The position numbers and the translations under genes were made by a program. A DNA stretch of 33,237 bases, taken from Geitlerinema sp. S16. Its GTDB lineage: Bacteria; Cyanobacteriota; Cyanobacteriia; Cyanobacteriales; Geitlerinemataceae. Of this stretch, positions 24,168 to 31,261 are shown in pieces. How positions within the stretch are numbered: position 1 is the first letter of the stretch; the number at the start of each line of letters is the position of its first letter. Below the pieces are notes generated by a model that worked only from the letters and a program-made list of their open reading frames with translations, did no database searches and had not been told where the DNA came from. The stretch covers positions 1 through 33,237 of the forward strand of contig JAABST010000047.1 in NCBI GenBank assembly GCA_011390275.1. The letters are read 5' to 3'.

Positions 24168-24998
24168 CTAGAGCAATTTCTCCAGGCCGTAGACGAGGCT
24201 TTTGAGTTCGGTGACTTTGCGGACGGCGAGCAGCACACCGGGCATATAGCAAGCGCGATCGCTGGTGTCGTGACGCAGGGTATAAATTTGACCGGGAGCG
24301 CCGAAGATGACTTCTTGGTGGGCGATCAGGCCGGGGAGGCGAATGCTGTGAATGCGGATATCGCCATCGCCGATCGCGCCGCGTGCGCGGTCAAGAATTT
24401 CTGACTCGTCAACCTTTGGCTCGTTAAAGGTTTTACCCAGTTCACCAATTAACTGGGCGGTTTTGATCGCCGTACCGCTCGGGGCGTCGGCCTTGCGATC
24501 GTGGTGCAGCTCGATGATTTCCACGTGGTCGAAATACTGCGCTGCTCGAACGGCGGCCTGCTGCATCAGCACGACGCCGATCGCGAAGTTGGGAATAATC
24601 GCACAGCCAGTACTGGCCTTGTCGGCAAATTCGGCCAGATCGGCGATCTGCGCTTCACTCAGCCCCGTCGTACCGACCACCGGACGCACACCGTAGGCGA
24701 TCGCCGATCGGACATTTTCGTAAACACAGCTCGGATGGGTAAAGTCCACCATCACGCCCTGTTGTTGCTCTTGGGTCGCGACGACCAGCGTACTTTGCAG
24801 GTCGGCCAGGATCGGCACTTCGAGCGGGCCGCATCCGGCGATCTCGCCGATATCTTGGCCGAGTAGTTCGGGATTGGCGTCGATCGCGCCGACGAGCATC
24901 ATGTCATCGGCAGCCGCGATCGCCTTGACGGTTTCGCGGCCCATTTTGCCAGCAGCACCGTTAACAACGACGGGAATCGGGGATGTGGGAGCAGTCAT
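24168..24998 (-). CDS. dapB: 4-hydroxy-tetrahydrodipicolinate reductase
   Basis: DapB reduces 4-hydroxy-tetrahydrodipicolinate with NAD(P)H in the lysine/diaminopimelate pathway in the cytoplasm. The nucleotide-binding motif is VVNGAAGKMGRE, the hinge is VDFTHPS, the glycine pattern VVGTTGLS and the active-site block ELHHDRKADAPSGTA with the catalytic His pair and Lys. C-terminal IRLPGLIAHQEVIFGAPGQ is typical. ATG 24998 gives 276 residues, the standard length; the frame is open further upstream into the intergenic palindrome. There is no clear ribosome binding site. GlcE-like follows with zero spacing. Confidence 0.95.
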   Translation of the reverse strand: MTAPTSPIPVVVNGAAGKMGRETVKAIAAADDMMLVGAIDANPELLGQDIGEIAGCGPLEVPILADLQSTLVVATQEQQQGVMVDFTHPSCVYENVRSAIAYGVRPVVGTTGLSEAQIADLAEFADKASTGCAIIPNFAIGVVLMQQAAVRAAQYFDHVEIIELHHDRKADAPSGTAIKTAQLIGELGKTFNEPKVDESEILDRARGAIGDGDIRIHSIRLPGLIAHQEVIFGAPGQIYTLRHDTSDRACYMPGVLLAVRKVTELKSLVYGLEKLL

Positions 24999-25043
24999 GA
25001 ATGGCTGGGGATGGGTAAGTATAAAGGGATTAAGTGAGCGTTG

Positions 25044-25117
25044 AGTAGGGTGGGCATTGCCCACCATGACGGATACTGATTCGCTAGTTGATCGTGATGG
25101 GCATTGCCCACCCTACT
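25044..25117. repeat. paired-palindrome intergenic repeat upstream of dapB
   Basis: Two inverted arms of about 26 bases at 25044-25069 and 25092-25117, each containing GGGTGGGCA and TGCCCA, flank a 22-base centre. Each arm is itself palindromic around GGGCATTGCCC. GTAGGGTGGGCATTGCC-type units are widespread cyanobacterial intergenic repeats. It lies in the gap between the thylakoid gene and dapB and may end the upstream transcript or just be a dispersed repeat. Confidence 0.7.
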
Positions 25118-25134
25118 GATGCTTGATTGAAACC

Positions 25135-25722
25135 TTACTGAGATAGCTCGGTGTTAATTTCGTTGAGCGGTTCACGCAGGATCAGCTCCTCGGATTCGTC
25201 GCGCGGCAACAAATTGAACACTTCGCGGAATTTATCATCGATCGTTTCAAACGGAACGTTACCGGTCACGTTGAGGACGATATTACCCTCGCGATCGAAC
25301 AGAACCGTTTTCGGCACAAGCTGATCGTTGTAGGTGGCCGGATCAGTGGGTTCGCCGCTGCCTTCGAGGGGGAGGCTATCAATATTGATGGGAATAATGC
25401 TGGTGTAGCGACCGTAGAACCCTTGTAAACGCGACACCTTCGAGGCGAAGAGTTTGCAATCTTTGCTGTCTTCGAGGTAAAGCACGAGCAGCGACGGGCG
25501 ACCCTGGGCGATCGACTCGGCGATCGTCTGTTTTGGCGGTACGAGCGATCCGTTTCCGGCGTAGAGCGCAAAGATGTTGCCATCAAAGCTGTCATCGTTG
25601 GCGCTGGCGGCGACGGGTGTGCTGGTTGAAAGCCAGAGTAAACCGATCGACAGCACTAGGGCGAGAGCAACCCGTAAACGGGACAGAGAAACGAACAGAG
25701 ATTGGAGAAAACGCTTGACCAT
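25135..25722 (-). CDS. thylakoid thioredoxin-fold protein, photosystem I accumulation type
   Basis: From ATG 25722 a 195-residue protein with a basic N-terminus and one TM helix (about 15-35, RVALALVLSIGLLWLSTSTPVAA). The lumenal or periplasmic domain has a thioredoxin-like order: RPSLLVLYLEDSKDCKLFASKVSRLQGFYG, then INIDSLP and LVPKTVLFDREGNIV. It matches what I recall of cyanobacterial thylakoid proteins annotated as needed for photosystem I accumulation (Slr1796 type). The redox CXXC is absent: only one Cys (SKDCK) lies at that position, so a disulfide exchange role is doubtful. The open frame extends to 25887, but the earlier residues do not look like protein. It lies upstream of dapB, behind the palindromic repeat. 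Confidence 0.65.
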   Translation of the reverse strand: MVKRFLQSLFVSLSRLRVALALVLSIGLLWLSTSTPVAASANDDSFDGNIFALYAGNGSLVPPKQTIAESIAQGRPSLLVLYLEDSKDCKLFASKVSRLQGFYGRYTSIIPINIDSLPLEGSGEPTDPATYNDQLVPKTVLFDREGNIVLNVTGNVPFETIDDKFREVFNLLPRDESEELILREPLNEINTELSQ

Positions 25723-25890
25723 GCCGAGATCTAAAACCGCGTCAAAACGCGCAGATATAAGGTTATGAAACTTTGAATTTGTCTGTACTAGATTAACAGT
25801 GGACAGCACCGGGAATCGCAATGATCGCCCTGCGATCGTTCCGCGATCGCCCTGTAATTGACCAAAACCACGGCCACAAATCATCACTCA

Positions 25891-28413
25891 CTACATCGGC
25901 AGCTCTGCCATTCCCCAGCGTCGCCACACGTCGATCGAACCATCAGCGCTACCGCTGACCAAAACCCGACCGTCATCGCTCACCGCCACCGACATCACCG
26001 CGTCTCGACTGCCCGAAAGCGTACTGATCGCCTGTCCCGTCGGGATATGCCACAGCCGCACCGTTCCATCGGAGCTGCCGCTGATCAGGGTCTCGCCGTC
26101 TGGATGTGCCGCCAAGGCTGTAACGGAACTGTTATGACCCGTCAGTTTGTGGAGCCGCTCGCCGGTTTCCACATCCCAGATGCGAATCGTGCGATCGCGA
26201 TTGGCGTCGATCAAGGCCATCCCGTCGCGGCTAAAAGTCACCGCGTTAATCGGATCGGCACTATCTGCGAGCGTGTTCACCAATTCCAGCTCGCCCGTAT
26301 TGCCATCGACCGACCAGAGTTTGATCGTACCGTCGGCGCTGGCGCTGGCGAGCAATTTACCGGTGGGATCAAAGGCGATCGCATCCACGCGGCCACTGTG
26401 AGCCAGTTGTGACCCGCAGGCACTGACCGAGACTTTGCGACGCTTGGGCGTGATTCGCACATCCCAAATGGCGATCGTGCGGTCAAACCAGCCGCTGGCG
26501 ATAAAGCGACCGTTCGGACTGACGGCCAGCGATCGCACCGATCCCGCGACGCCTGAGTCATCGACCAAGGTTTCCAGCAACGCCTGGGTATCGAGATCCC
26601 AAATTTTGATCGTTCGATCCCAACTGCCGCTCACTAGCCAGCCTTGACTACGACTGAGGGCGATCGCGCAAACCGGGCTGCTGTGTTCCGACAGGACATT
26701 TAGGGATTCACCGCTTTGGAGATCCCAGAGCTGAATCGTGCGATCGAAGCTGGCGCTGATTAACATTTCGCCCGTGGGATCGATCGCCAGGTCGCTGACC
26801 CAATCGCCGTGATCGGTGAGGGTCGAAATACGCTGCCAGTCTTGGGGCGGAACGCTGGGATTTGAGGGAAGATCGGGCGGATTCGCTGGGACGGTATCTG
26901 TATCGATCGCCGGTAAATTGATCCCGGCGGGGCTGGGCTGATGATTTGAGTTGGGCTGAGTTGTGGGGCTAGGAGTCGTGAGGGCAAACGAAACGGGCGT
27001 CGTACCGGTTCGGGTGAGTTCGATCAGCGGGTCGGTCGGCGAATTGGTTGGTGAATGAGTTGGCTCGATCGCATCCTGATCGAGGTCAAACGGCGGGATC
27101 GCATTGGGCGCAGGTTCCGGATCAATCAGCGGCGATGCATTGGGCGAAAATAGCTCGATCGTGGGTCGCTTGGTTTGCGATGGAAATTCGGTCGCGGGTG
27201 CTTCGAGCTGATCGCGAGTATCACGGATGGTCGTTTCATCCTCCGACATCCGCTCCACCACCGAATCAGGATTCGAGATCATCTCTGAAACCGAGTCGCG
27301 ATCGGTCGTTTCGTCCGTCAAAATATCGGCATCAAAAATCCCATCATCAATCTCACCAACAATCCCATCCGCAACTTCATCCGCGAACGCCGAATTTAAG
27401 CCGTGGGCTGGAGTCGCGAGATTTTTGGGGGTTGGAGATGTTGTGGAGGGGGAGGCGATCGAGTTGGTGGCAAAGGTGGCCGCAAACCCACTGGCAGCGG
27501 TAAAACTTGGCGTCTCTAGGAGCGATGGATCGTCGTCAAGCTGATGGTTTGACTCGTGCTGTGACGCCGAGTCCGGGTCGAAGGCCGAGTCCAACCCCGA
27601 CTCAGTCCGAGCGGCAAACTGTTCGAGCGGCAAGGTAATCGTGCGGCGTTCTAGGGTATCTCGCTGACGTTCAGTCTCAAAAATTTGGTCAAGGACTTCC
27701 CCGGCAAAATCGGTTTTAAGATTGGGGTCGTTGGCCTGATTCTGAACCTGTAAATGATCGAGATCGTCAAAATCACCGCTCAGATCATCGAGGCTATCGC
27801 TCTGGACGTGGCGCGTCACATCGATCGGCATACTGTGGGCGAGACGATCGTTCATCAGGCCGAAATCGCGACGAATTTGAGCGATCGCCGCTTCGATTTC
27901 GTCCACCCGCTGCGGTAACGGCGAATCGTTGAGATAGTCGATCGTTGCCGCGAGTGACTCGTAAACGTGGCGGTGTTGTTCTTGCAGACTGACAATTTCC
28001 TGATACACCAGACGAAAATCATCGAGGTCGCGAATCCGTGTTTGGCTATCGCTGGTGTGTTGCGCGAGCTGGTGAAGCTGCTGGAGGCGAAGCTGGCTTT
28101 GGGTTGGGCTTTCGGTTTGATGGCGTTCCGCCACCTGGCGAAGGCGCTGCTCGATCGCGACGAGATCCTGGCTTAACTGTTGTTGCACCCGCACCACTGC
28201 GCCCATTGCTCGCTGATGGGTCACCACCTCAATCCGGCGACGATTGGCTAGATTCAACAACAACGACAGCGATAGCGGCACGCCCGCATAGGCAAACTGC
28301 ATTGAGGTACTGGCAACCACCGTTCCCACGGCAGAACTCACCCAACAGATATATTCTGCGAGTTGAAGTTGATTTTGCCGCTGAGGTCTGCGTGGTCTGG
28401 TATTCGCGCCCAT
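25891..28413 (-). CDS. membrane-anchored WD40-repeat protein
   Basis: An 840-residue protein. Residues 20-60 form one or two TM helices (EYICWVSSAVGTVVAS, YAGVPLSLSLLLNLA). Residues 60-190 are a Gln/Arg/Glu-rich coiled coil. Residues 190-520 are a long acidic, Pro/Ser/Thr-rich disordered linker. A seven-bladed WD40 propeller fills about 525-835; the blade ends read QLWDL, KIWDL, AIWDV, KLWSV, RIWDV, RLWHI and DVWRR. The propeller is a protein-binding scaffold, so this may assemble a signalling or structural complex at the membrane. No kinase or catalytic domain is present. Its GTP- or NTP-binding motif is absent. It ends three bases before the frame upstream of the thylakoid gene and diverges from the cupin. 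Confidence 0.85.
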   Translation of the reverse strand: MGANTRPRRPQRQNQLQLAEYICWVSSAVGTVVASTSMQFAYAGVPLSLSLLLNLANRRRIEVVTHQRAMGAVVRVQQQLSQDLVAIEQRLRQVAERHQTESPTQSQLRLQQLHQLAQHTSDSQTRIRDLDDFRLVYQEIVSLQEQHRHVYESLAATIDYLNDSPLPQRVDEIEAAIAQIRRDFGLMNDRLAHSMPIDVTRHVQSDSLDDLSGDFDDLDHLQVQNQANDPNLKTDFAGEVLDQIFETERQRDTLERRTITLPLEQFAARTESGLDSAFDPDSASQHESNHQLDDDPSLLETPSFTAASGFAATFATNSIASPSTTSPTPKNLATPAHGLNSAFADEVADGIVGEIDDGIFDADILTDETTDRDSVSEMISNPDSVVERMSEDETTIRDTRDQLEAPATEFPSQTKRPTIELFSPNASPLIDPEPAPNAIPPFDLDQDAIEPTHSPTNSPTDPLIELTRTGTTPVSFALTTPSPTTQPNSNHQPSPAGINLPAIDTDTVPANPPDLPSNPSVPPQDWQRISTLTDHGDWVSDLAIDPTGEMLISASFDRTIQLWDLQSGESLNVLSEHSSPVCAIALSRSQGWLVSGSWDRTIKIWDLDTQALLETLVDDSGVAGSVRSLAVSPNGRFIASGWFDRTIAIWDVRITPKRRKVSVSACGSQLAHSGRVDAIAFDPTGKLLASASADGTIKLWSVDGNTGELELVNTLADSADPINAVTFSRDGMALIDANRDRTIRIWDVETGERLHKLTGHNSSVTALAAHPDGETLISGSSDGTVRLWHIPTGQAISTLSGSRDAVMSVAVSDDGRVLVSGSADGSIDVWRRWGMAELPM

Positions 28414-28577
28414 TATGTTTGTGTTGGCGTTAGCATCCCGAACTGTCTCAATAACCCTAGCAAACTTCGATCGCTGTAATGATCTGTCGGCGGTAAAGAA
28501 CGCCTTTTTTCTGGGTATTTTGTTCAGAGTTGATCCTTAACCCTGCTCAACGCTCCCTACTATTCTGTGTAATTTAT

Positions 28578-28599
28578 CTGCGTAAATTCTGCGTAAATT
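28578..28599 (+). repeat. 11-bp direct repeat at the cupin start
   Basis: Two exact copies of CTGCGTAAATT end two bases before the cupin ATG, and a degenerate third (CTGTGTAATTT) lies just before. The repeat occupies the place where a ribosome binding site would be, and no Shine-Dalgarno is present. It may be a regulatory site or a repeat product. Confidence 0.6.
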
Positions 28600-28601
28600 C
28601 A

Positions 28602-28937
28602 ATGAAATACACCAATTTGGATCAAATTCAGGCAACGGGTGTGTCGCACAATCCGAGTATCCGTAAACAGGTCATGCTGGGCAATGGTGACCTAAAAAAC
28701 CTGACAAATTTTTCACAGGCACGGTTTGCGCCGGGGGATGTGGCAGCGGCGCACTCCCATGCGGATATGAGCGAGGTATTTTTTGTGGAGTCGGGGTCGG
28801 GGAATATTTGTGTGGACGGGGTAGATATGGCGCTGGAATCCGGGGTCTGTGTGGCGATCGCGCCCCATGAGGTGCATGAAGTGAGCAATACGGGCGAGGT
28901 GGATCTCGTGTTGACCTATTTTGGGATTCGCGTCTAG
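28602..28937 (+). CDS. small cupin-domain protein
   Basis: A 111-residue single-domain cupin. The first motif is PGDVAAAHSHADMSEVFFVESGSG with H51, H53 and E58; the second is IAPHEVHEV with H92 (and H89). Together they form the usual HxH-E-H metal site in a six-stranded beta-barrel. Small stand-alone cupins act as isomerases, dioxygenases or ligand sensors; the substrate cannot be told. I chose the ATG at 28602 because the earlier in-frame residues, from 28530, are not cupin-like. The gene diverges from the WD40 protein by about 190 bases. Confidence 0.85.
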   Translation: MKYTNLDQIQATGVSHNPSIRKQVMLGNGDLKNLTNFSQARFAPGDVAAAHSHADMSEVFFVESGSGNICVDGVDMALESGVCVAIAPHEVHEVSNTGEVDLVLTYFGIRV

Positions 28938-29029
28938 GGTGAATGCCGTCTGAAGCGATCGGGCGATCGGGCGACGTTACAATCGCCACAACCATAAGCT
29001 GGTACTGAGCAATTGCAATACTAATTCTC

Positions 29030-29215
29030 CTAAGCTGAGATCACTTCGCTGTGTTTGCCTGATAGTTTTTGTGAACTGGTGCGAGGTCGAGAAAATGATT
29101 GAGAAGGAAGCCCGTTGCTTAAGTAGCCCAAGGTAAATACTCGTTGTTGCACTTCAGCACTTTCGACAGGGCTAAAGCCTAGCAGCGTTTCTACAATGAG
29201 ACCGAAACAGACGTT
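29030..29215 (-). pseudogene. possible gene remnant (stop-to-stop, about 61 codons)
   Basis: On the minus strand a frame without a conventional ATG start reads as a coherent protein stretch, with ESAEVQQRVFTLGYLSNGLP in the middle. The E-x-QQR-x(4)-GYL-x-NG pattern recalls a peptidoglycan-binding helix, which is a weak guess. It may be the fragment of a decayed gene or chance. The rest of 28938-29559 is AT-rich and non-coding apart from the hairpin at 29388 and the motif at 29369. Confidence 0.2.
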
Positions 29216-29368
29216 TTATTCTCTTGATCTACTTAGTTCGCGGCACAGGAACATCCCTCTTTGGTCGCTCCCTGAGTTCTCCTGTGATGAATAGCCAATG
29301 AATTTACGACTCCTCCCTTCTTCACTAACCCTAAAATAGCCGAATTCAGCCGATTTCTGTTGCGATTT

Positions 29369-29378
29369 GTAAATCTAC
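29369..29378. promoter_or_regulatory. GTAAATCTAC motif upstream of the COP23 gene
   Basis: Fourth copy of GTAAATNTAC. It is identical over 11 bases (GTAAATCTACG) to the copy at 18093 and lies about 190 bases before the COP23 ATG, next to a perfect inverted repeat at 29388. Confidence 0.35.
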
Positions 29379-29387
29379 GTCTTGCTA

Positions 29388-29411
29388 GGACAAAAACGAT
29401 TCATTTTGTCC
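29388..29411. promoter_or_regulatory. operator-like inverted repeat upstream of the COP23 gene
   Basis: GGACAAAA and TTTTGTCC form a perfect 8-bp inverted repeat around an 8-base centre. Spacing of 16 bases centre to centre is about 1.5 helical turns. It lies about 150 bases before the COP23 ATG. It could be a dimeric repressor site or a hairpin in the 5' leader. Confidence 0.45.
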
Positions 29412-29559
29412 GTAAATATGACTAATTTCAGAAATAAGTTCTAATGAAAGCCTAGAATATTAAAGGCTGTAGATTAAGTCATCTTTTTGATAAATATCTT
29501 GATGAGTTTCTACATTGCTGGCTATTTCTTACTACGCTTGTAAAGCAAGCGAAACACTT

Positions 29560-30132
29560 ATGTTGGTTTCTGTTGTGAAGCGCTCTCTCTCTATTGCTCT
29601 TCTGTCGGTTCTCTCTAGCCTGGGTATCGCCGCTACGGCCAAAGCTAACAACTACGCTTACCCCGACTTCTTCACCTGTCGCGAAGTTAATGGTGTATTC
29701 ACCACCTTCGCCGTCAAGGGAGAAAAGGAGTTTCAAATTATCCGCTGGACTTCTGGGTTTGGTGCTGCCGCAGGCTACACGCCTCAACAACGTTGTCAAG
29801 AGGTTTCCAACCGTTTCGATCGCTCTGTTCGGGATGGTTCATTGCGCTACCTGACCCACGGCACAATGAACAACTATCCCGTGATCTGCACGGCATCTTC
29901 CCAAGGCGGAGCCTGTGAGAATCTAATTTTTACACTTCCCTACAATGAGGGTTATCGTGCGGCTCAAACCCTGCGCGAACTGGGTGATGTGGCTCGTGGT
30001 GCTTCGGGTGCGTTGTCTCAAAATCCCATTCGCTTTACGCCAGAGGATATTGTTTCGGAAGCAAGCAATGGCAATCTTTACGTTGACTTTGGCTTGTTCC
30101 TCAATCTAACGATGAATGCACCTCAATATTAA
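29560..30132 (+). CDS. COP23 (circadian oscillating protein) family exported protein
   Basis: A 190-residue protein with a signal peptide: basic VKRSLS, a hydrophobic run, and an AKA-N cleavage site near residue 29. The mature part has the COP23 layout: FFTCREVNGVFTTF, IIRWTSGFGAAAGYTPQQRCQEVSNRFD, LRYLTHGTMNNYPVIC and GGACENLIFTLP. Cysteines 40, 79, 110 and 119 are the family's conserved four and probably form two disulfides. COP23 was described as a membrane-associated protein with circadian oscillation in unicellular cyanobacteria; the function is unknown. The ATG at 29560 is chosen over the frame opening at 29515 because it starts the signal peptide. A strong terminator follows. The upstream inverted repeat may control it. 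Confidence 0.85.
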   Translation: MLVSVVKRSLSIALLSVLSSLGIAATAKANNYAYPDFFTCREVNGVFTTFAVKGEKEFQIIRWTSGFGAAAGYTPQQRCQEVSNRFDRSVRDGSLRYLTHGTMNNYPVICTASSQGGACENLIFTLPYNEGYRAAQTLRELGDVARGASGALSQNPIRFTPEDIVSEASNGNLYVDFGLFLNLTMNAPQY

Positions 30133-30197
30133 TGATTAGTAGGATACTTATTTCTCATAGAGAATCCTAACGAAACTAGTGTTCTTATGAGCATTGA

Positions 30198-30228
30198 GAA
30201 GTCAGACTTTTGAAAAAAGTCTGACTTC
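30198..30228 (+). terminator. intrinsic terminator of the COP23 gene
   Basis: GAAGTCAGACTTTT and AAAAGTCTGACTTC pair perfectly over 14 bp with a 3-base loop, followed by TGTTTCTG. It lies 65 bases after the stop codon. Confidence 0.85.
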
Positions 30229-30246
30229 TGTTTCTGAATGCAATTT

Positions 30247-30302
30247 CATGTAGCACAAGCTTCTAGCTTGATCTCGTATAAGCAGGATGCTTGTGTTACA
30301 TG
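30247..30302. repeat. intergenic inverted repeat
   Basis: CATGTAGCACAAGC and GCTTGTGTTACATG are inverse over 14 bases with one mismatch, separated by 28 bases that contain a nested AGCTT-type pair. It lies between the COP23 terminator and the convergent ABC permease. It looks like a dispersed cyanobacterial intergenic repeat. Confidence 0.6.
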
Positions 30303-30345
30303 TATTTTGAGCAATTTGTGTGAAGCTATTGATATGAATCTTGTA

Positions 30346-31221
30346 TTACAACCGATCGCGTGAAGCCTTCGTTTGAAGTAAACAGGCGAAACCAAAATAA
30401 ATCACAATATAAACAACGAGCATTGACCAGTTGAGCCAGAGATTCTCCCAAGATGTTGTGTAGGCTTCTAAGGAAATTGGGCTACTCGCTTGAGCGGTTT
30501 CTTGAAAAATGGACGGAACCCCCACACTAGAGGGTGCTTCCGCGTTTAAATCCAGGGGGATCGCGTAAGCAGCAACCGACCAGCGGCTAATAGAAAGCCA
30601 AGATAAAACCTTAGAGGCTCCTTCTACCTTAAACAGCACACCCGAGAGAACGATTTGGGCGATCGTGGTCAGCAACATTAAGTTACTCGCCTGCTCGGAG
30701 TTTTTTGAGGCGGTGGAAATTAAAAAACCTAAGCTTAACGCGGCAACAATCGTCAAAATAGTCGTCAGCAAAAGATTGATCGCCCAAGGTAGCAAGCTAG
30801 AATCTGGTGATTTGAAAACAACGAGTACTAACATTGCAATCAAAAAGGCTTGAGCGATCGCGATCGCGGATTTTATTGTTAGCTTAGAAGCGATGTAGGC
30901 GATCGGGTTCAATCCATAAAGTCGTTCATCTTGATATTTAATTTGGGATTTAACAATTTCTTGAGACGAAAAAAGTAAACCGAGCAGAATATTAATGCAA
31001 GTTAAAATAAAAACAACTTTTAAAGCCGGAGGAAAAGCCGTTGTTGATTCTTCTGGAATCAGTGCTTCATGATTGTTGACCACAACTCTTAGCAACAAAA
31101 CGGTCAAAGGACCCGCCGCTAAGGAGGCAATAAAGCTGGTTTTTGAGGCATAAATCAATCGCCAATATCGACTGGCTTGAGTAAAAAAATGAATGACGAA
31201 GGTTTGAATAACACTTTGCAT
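30346..31221 (-). CDS. ABC-2 (ABCG-type) permease
   Basis: A 291-residue membrane subunit with about six TM helices, including ALKVVFILTCINILLGLLFSS, FLIAMLVLVVF, INLLLTTILTIVAALSLGFLIS, LMLLTTIAQIVLSGVLF and a last helix near residue 265. The sequence pattern (early E-IVKSQIKYQDERLYGLNPIAYIASKL and late MLLTTIAQIVLSGVLFK) is that of ABC-2 domains fused to FHA-ABC proteins in other cyanobacteria. Here it is a separate gene 40 bases after the FHA-ABC ATPase on the same strand, so the two form one exporter. The loop 230-255 is polar. The substrate is unknown; ABCG relatives export lipids or small hydrophobic molecules. Confidence 0.8.
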   Translation of the reverse strand: MQSVIQTFVIHFFTQASRYWRLIYASKTSFIASLAAGPLTVLLLRVVVNNHEALIPEESTTAFPPALKVVFILTCINILLGLLFSSQEIVKSQIKYQDERLYGLNPIAYIASKLTIKSAIAIAQAFLIAMLVLVVFKSPDSSLLPWAINLLLTTILTIVAALSLGFLISTASKNSEQASNLMLLTTIAQIVLSGVLFKVEGASKVLSWLSISRWSVAAYAIPLDLNAEAPSSVGVPSIFQETAQASSPISLEAYTTSWENLWLNWSMLVVYIVIYFGFACLLQTKASRDRL

Positions 31222-31261
31222 TGGACAAAACTATAAAATTCTAAATATGAAAGCTTAAGAA

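Noticed and set aside
29479..29799. 106-codon ORF antisense to COP23
   Set aside because: It covers the conserved COP23 signal peptide and the first two cysteines on the sense strand.
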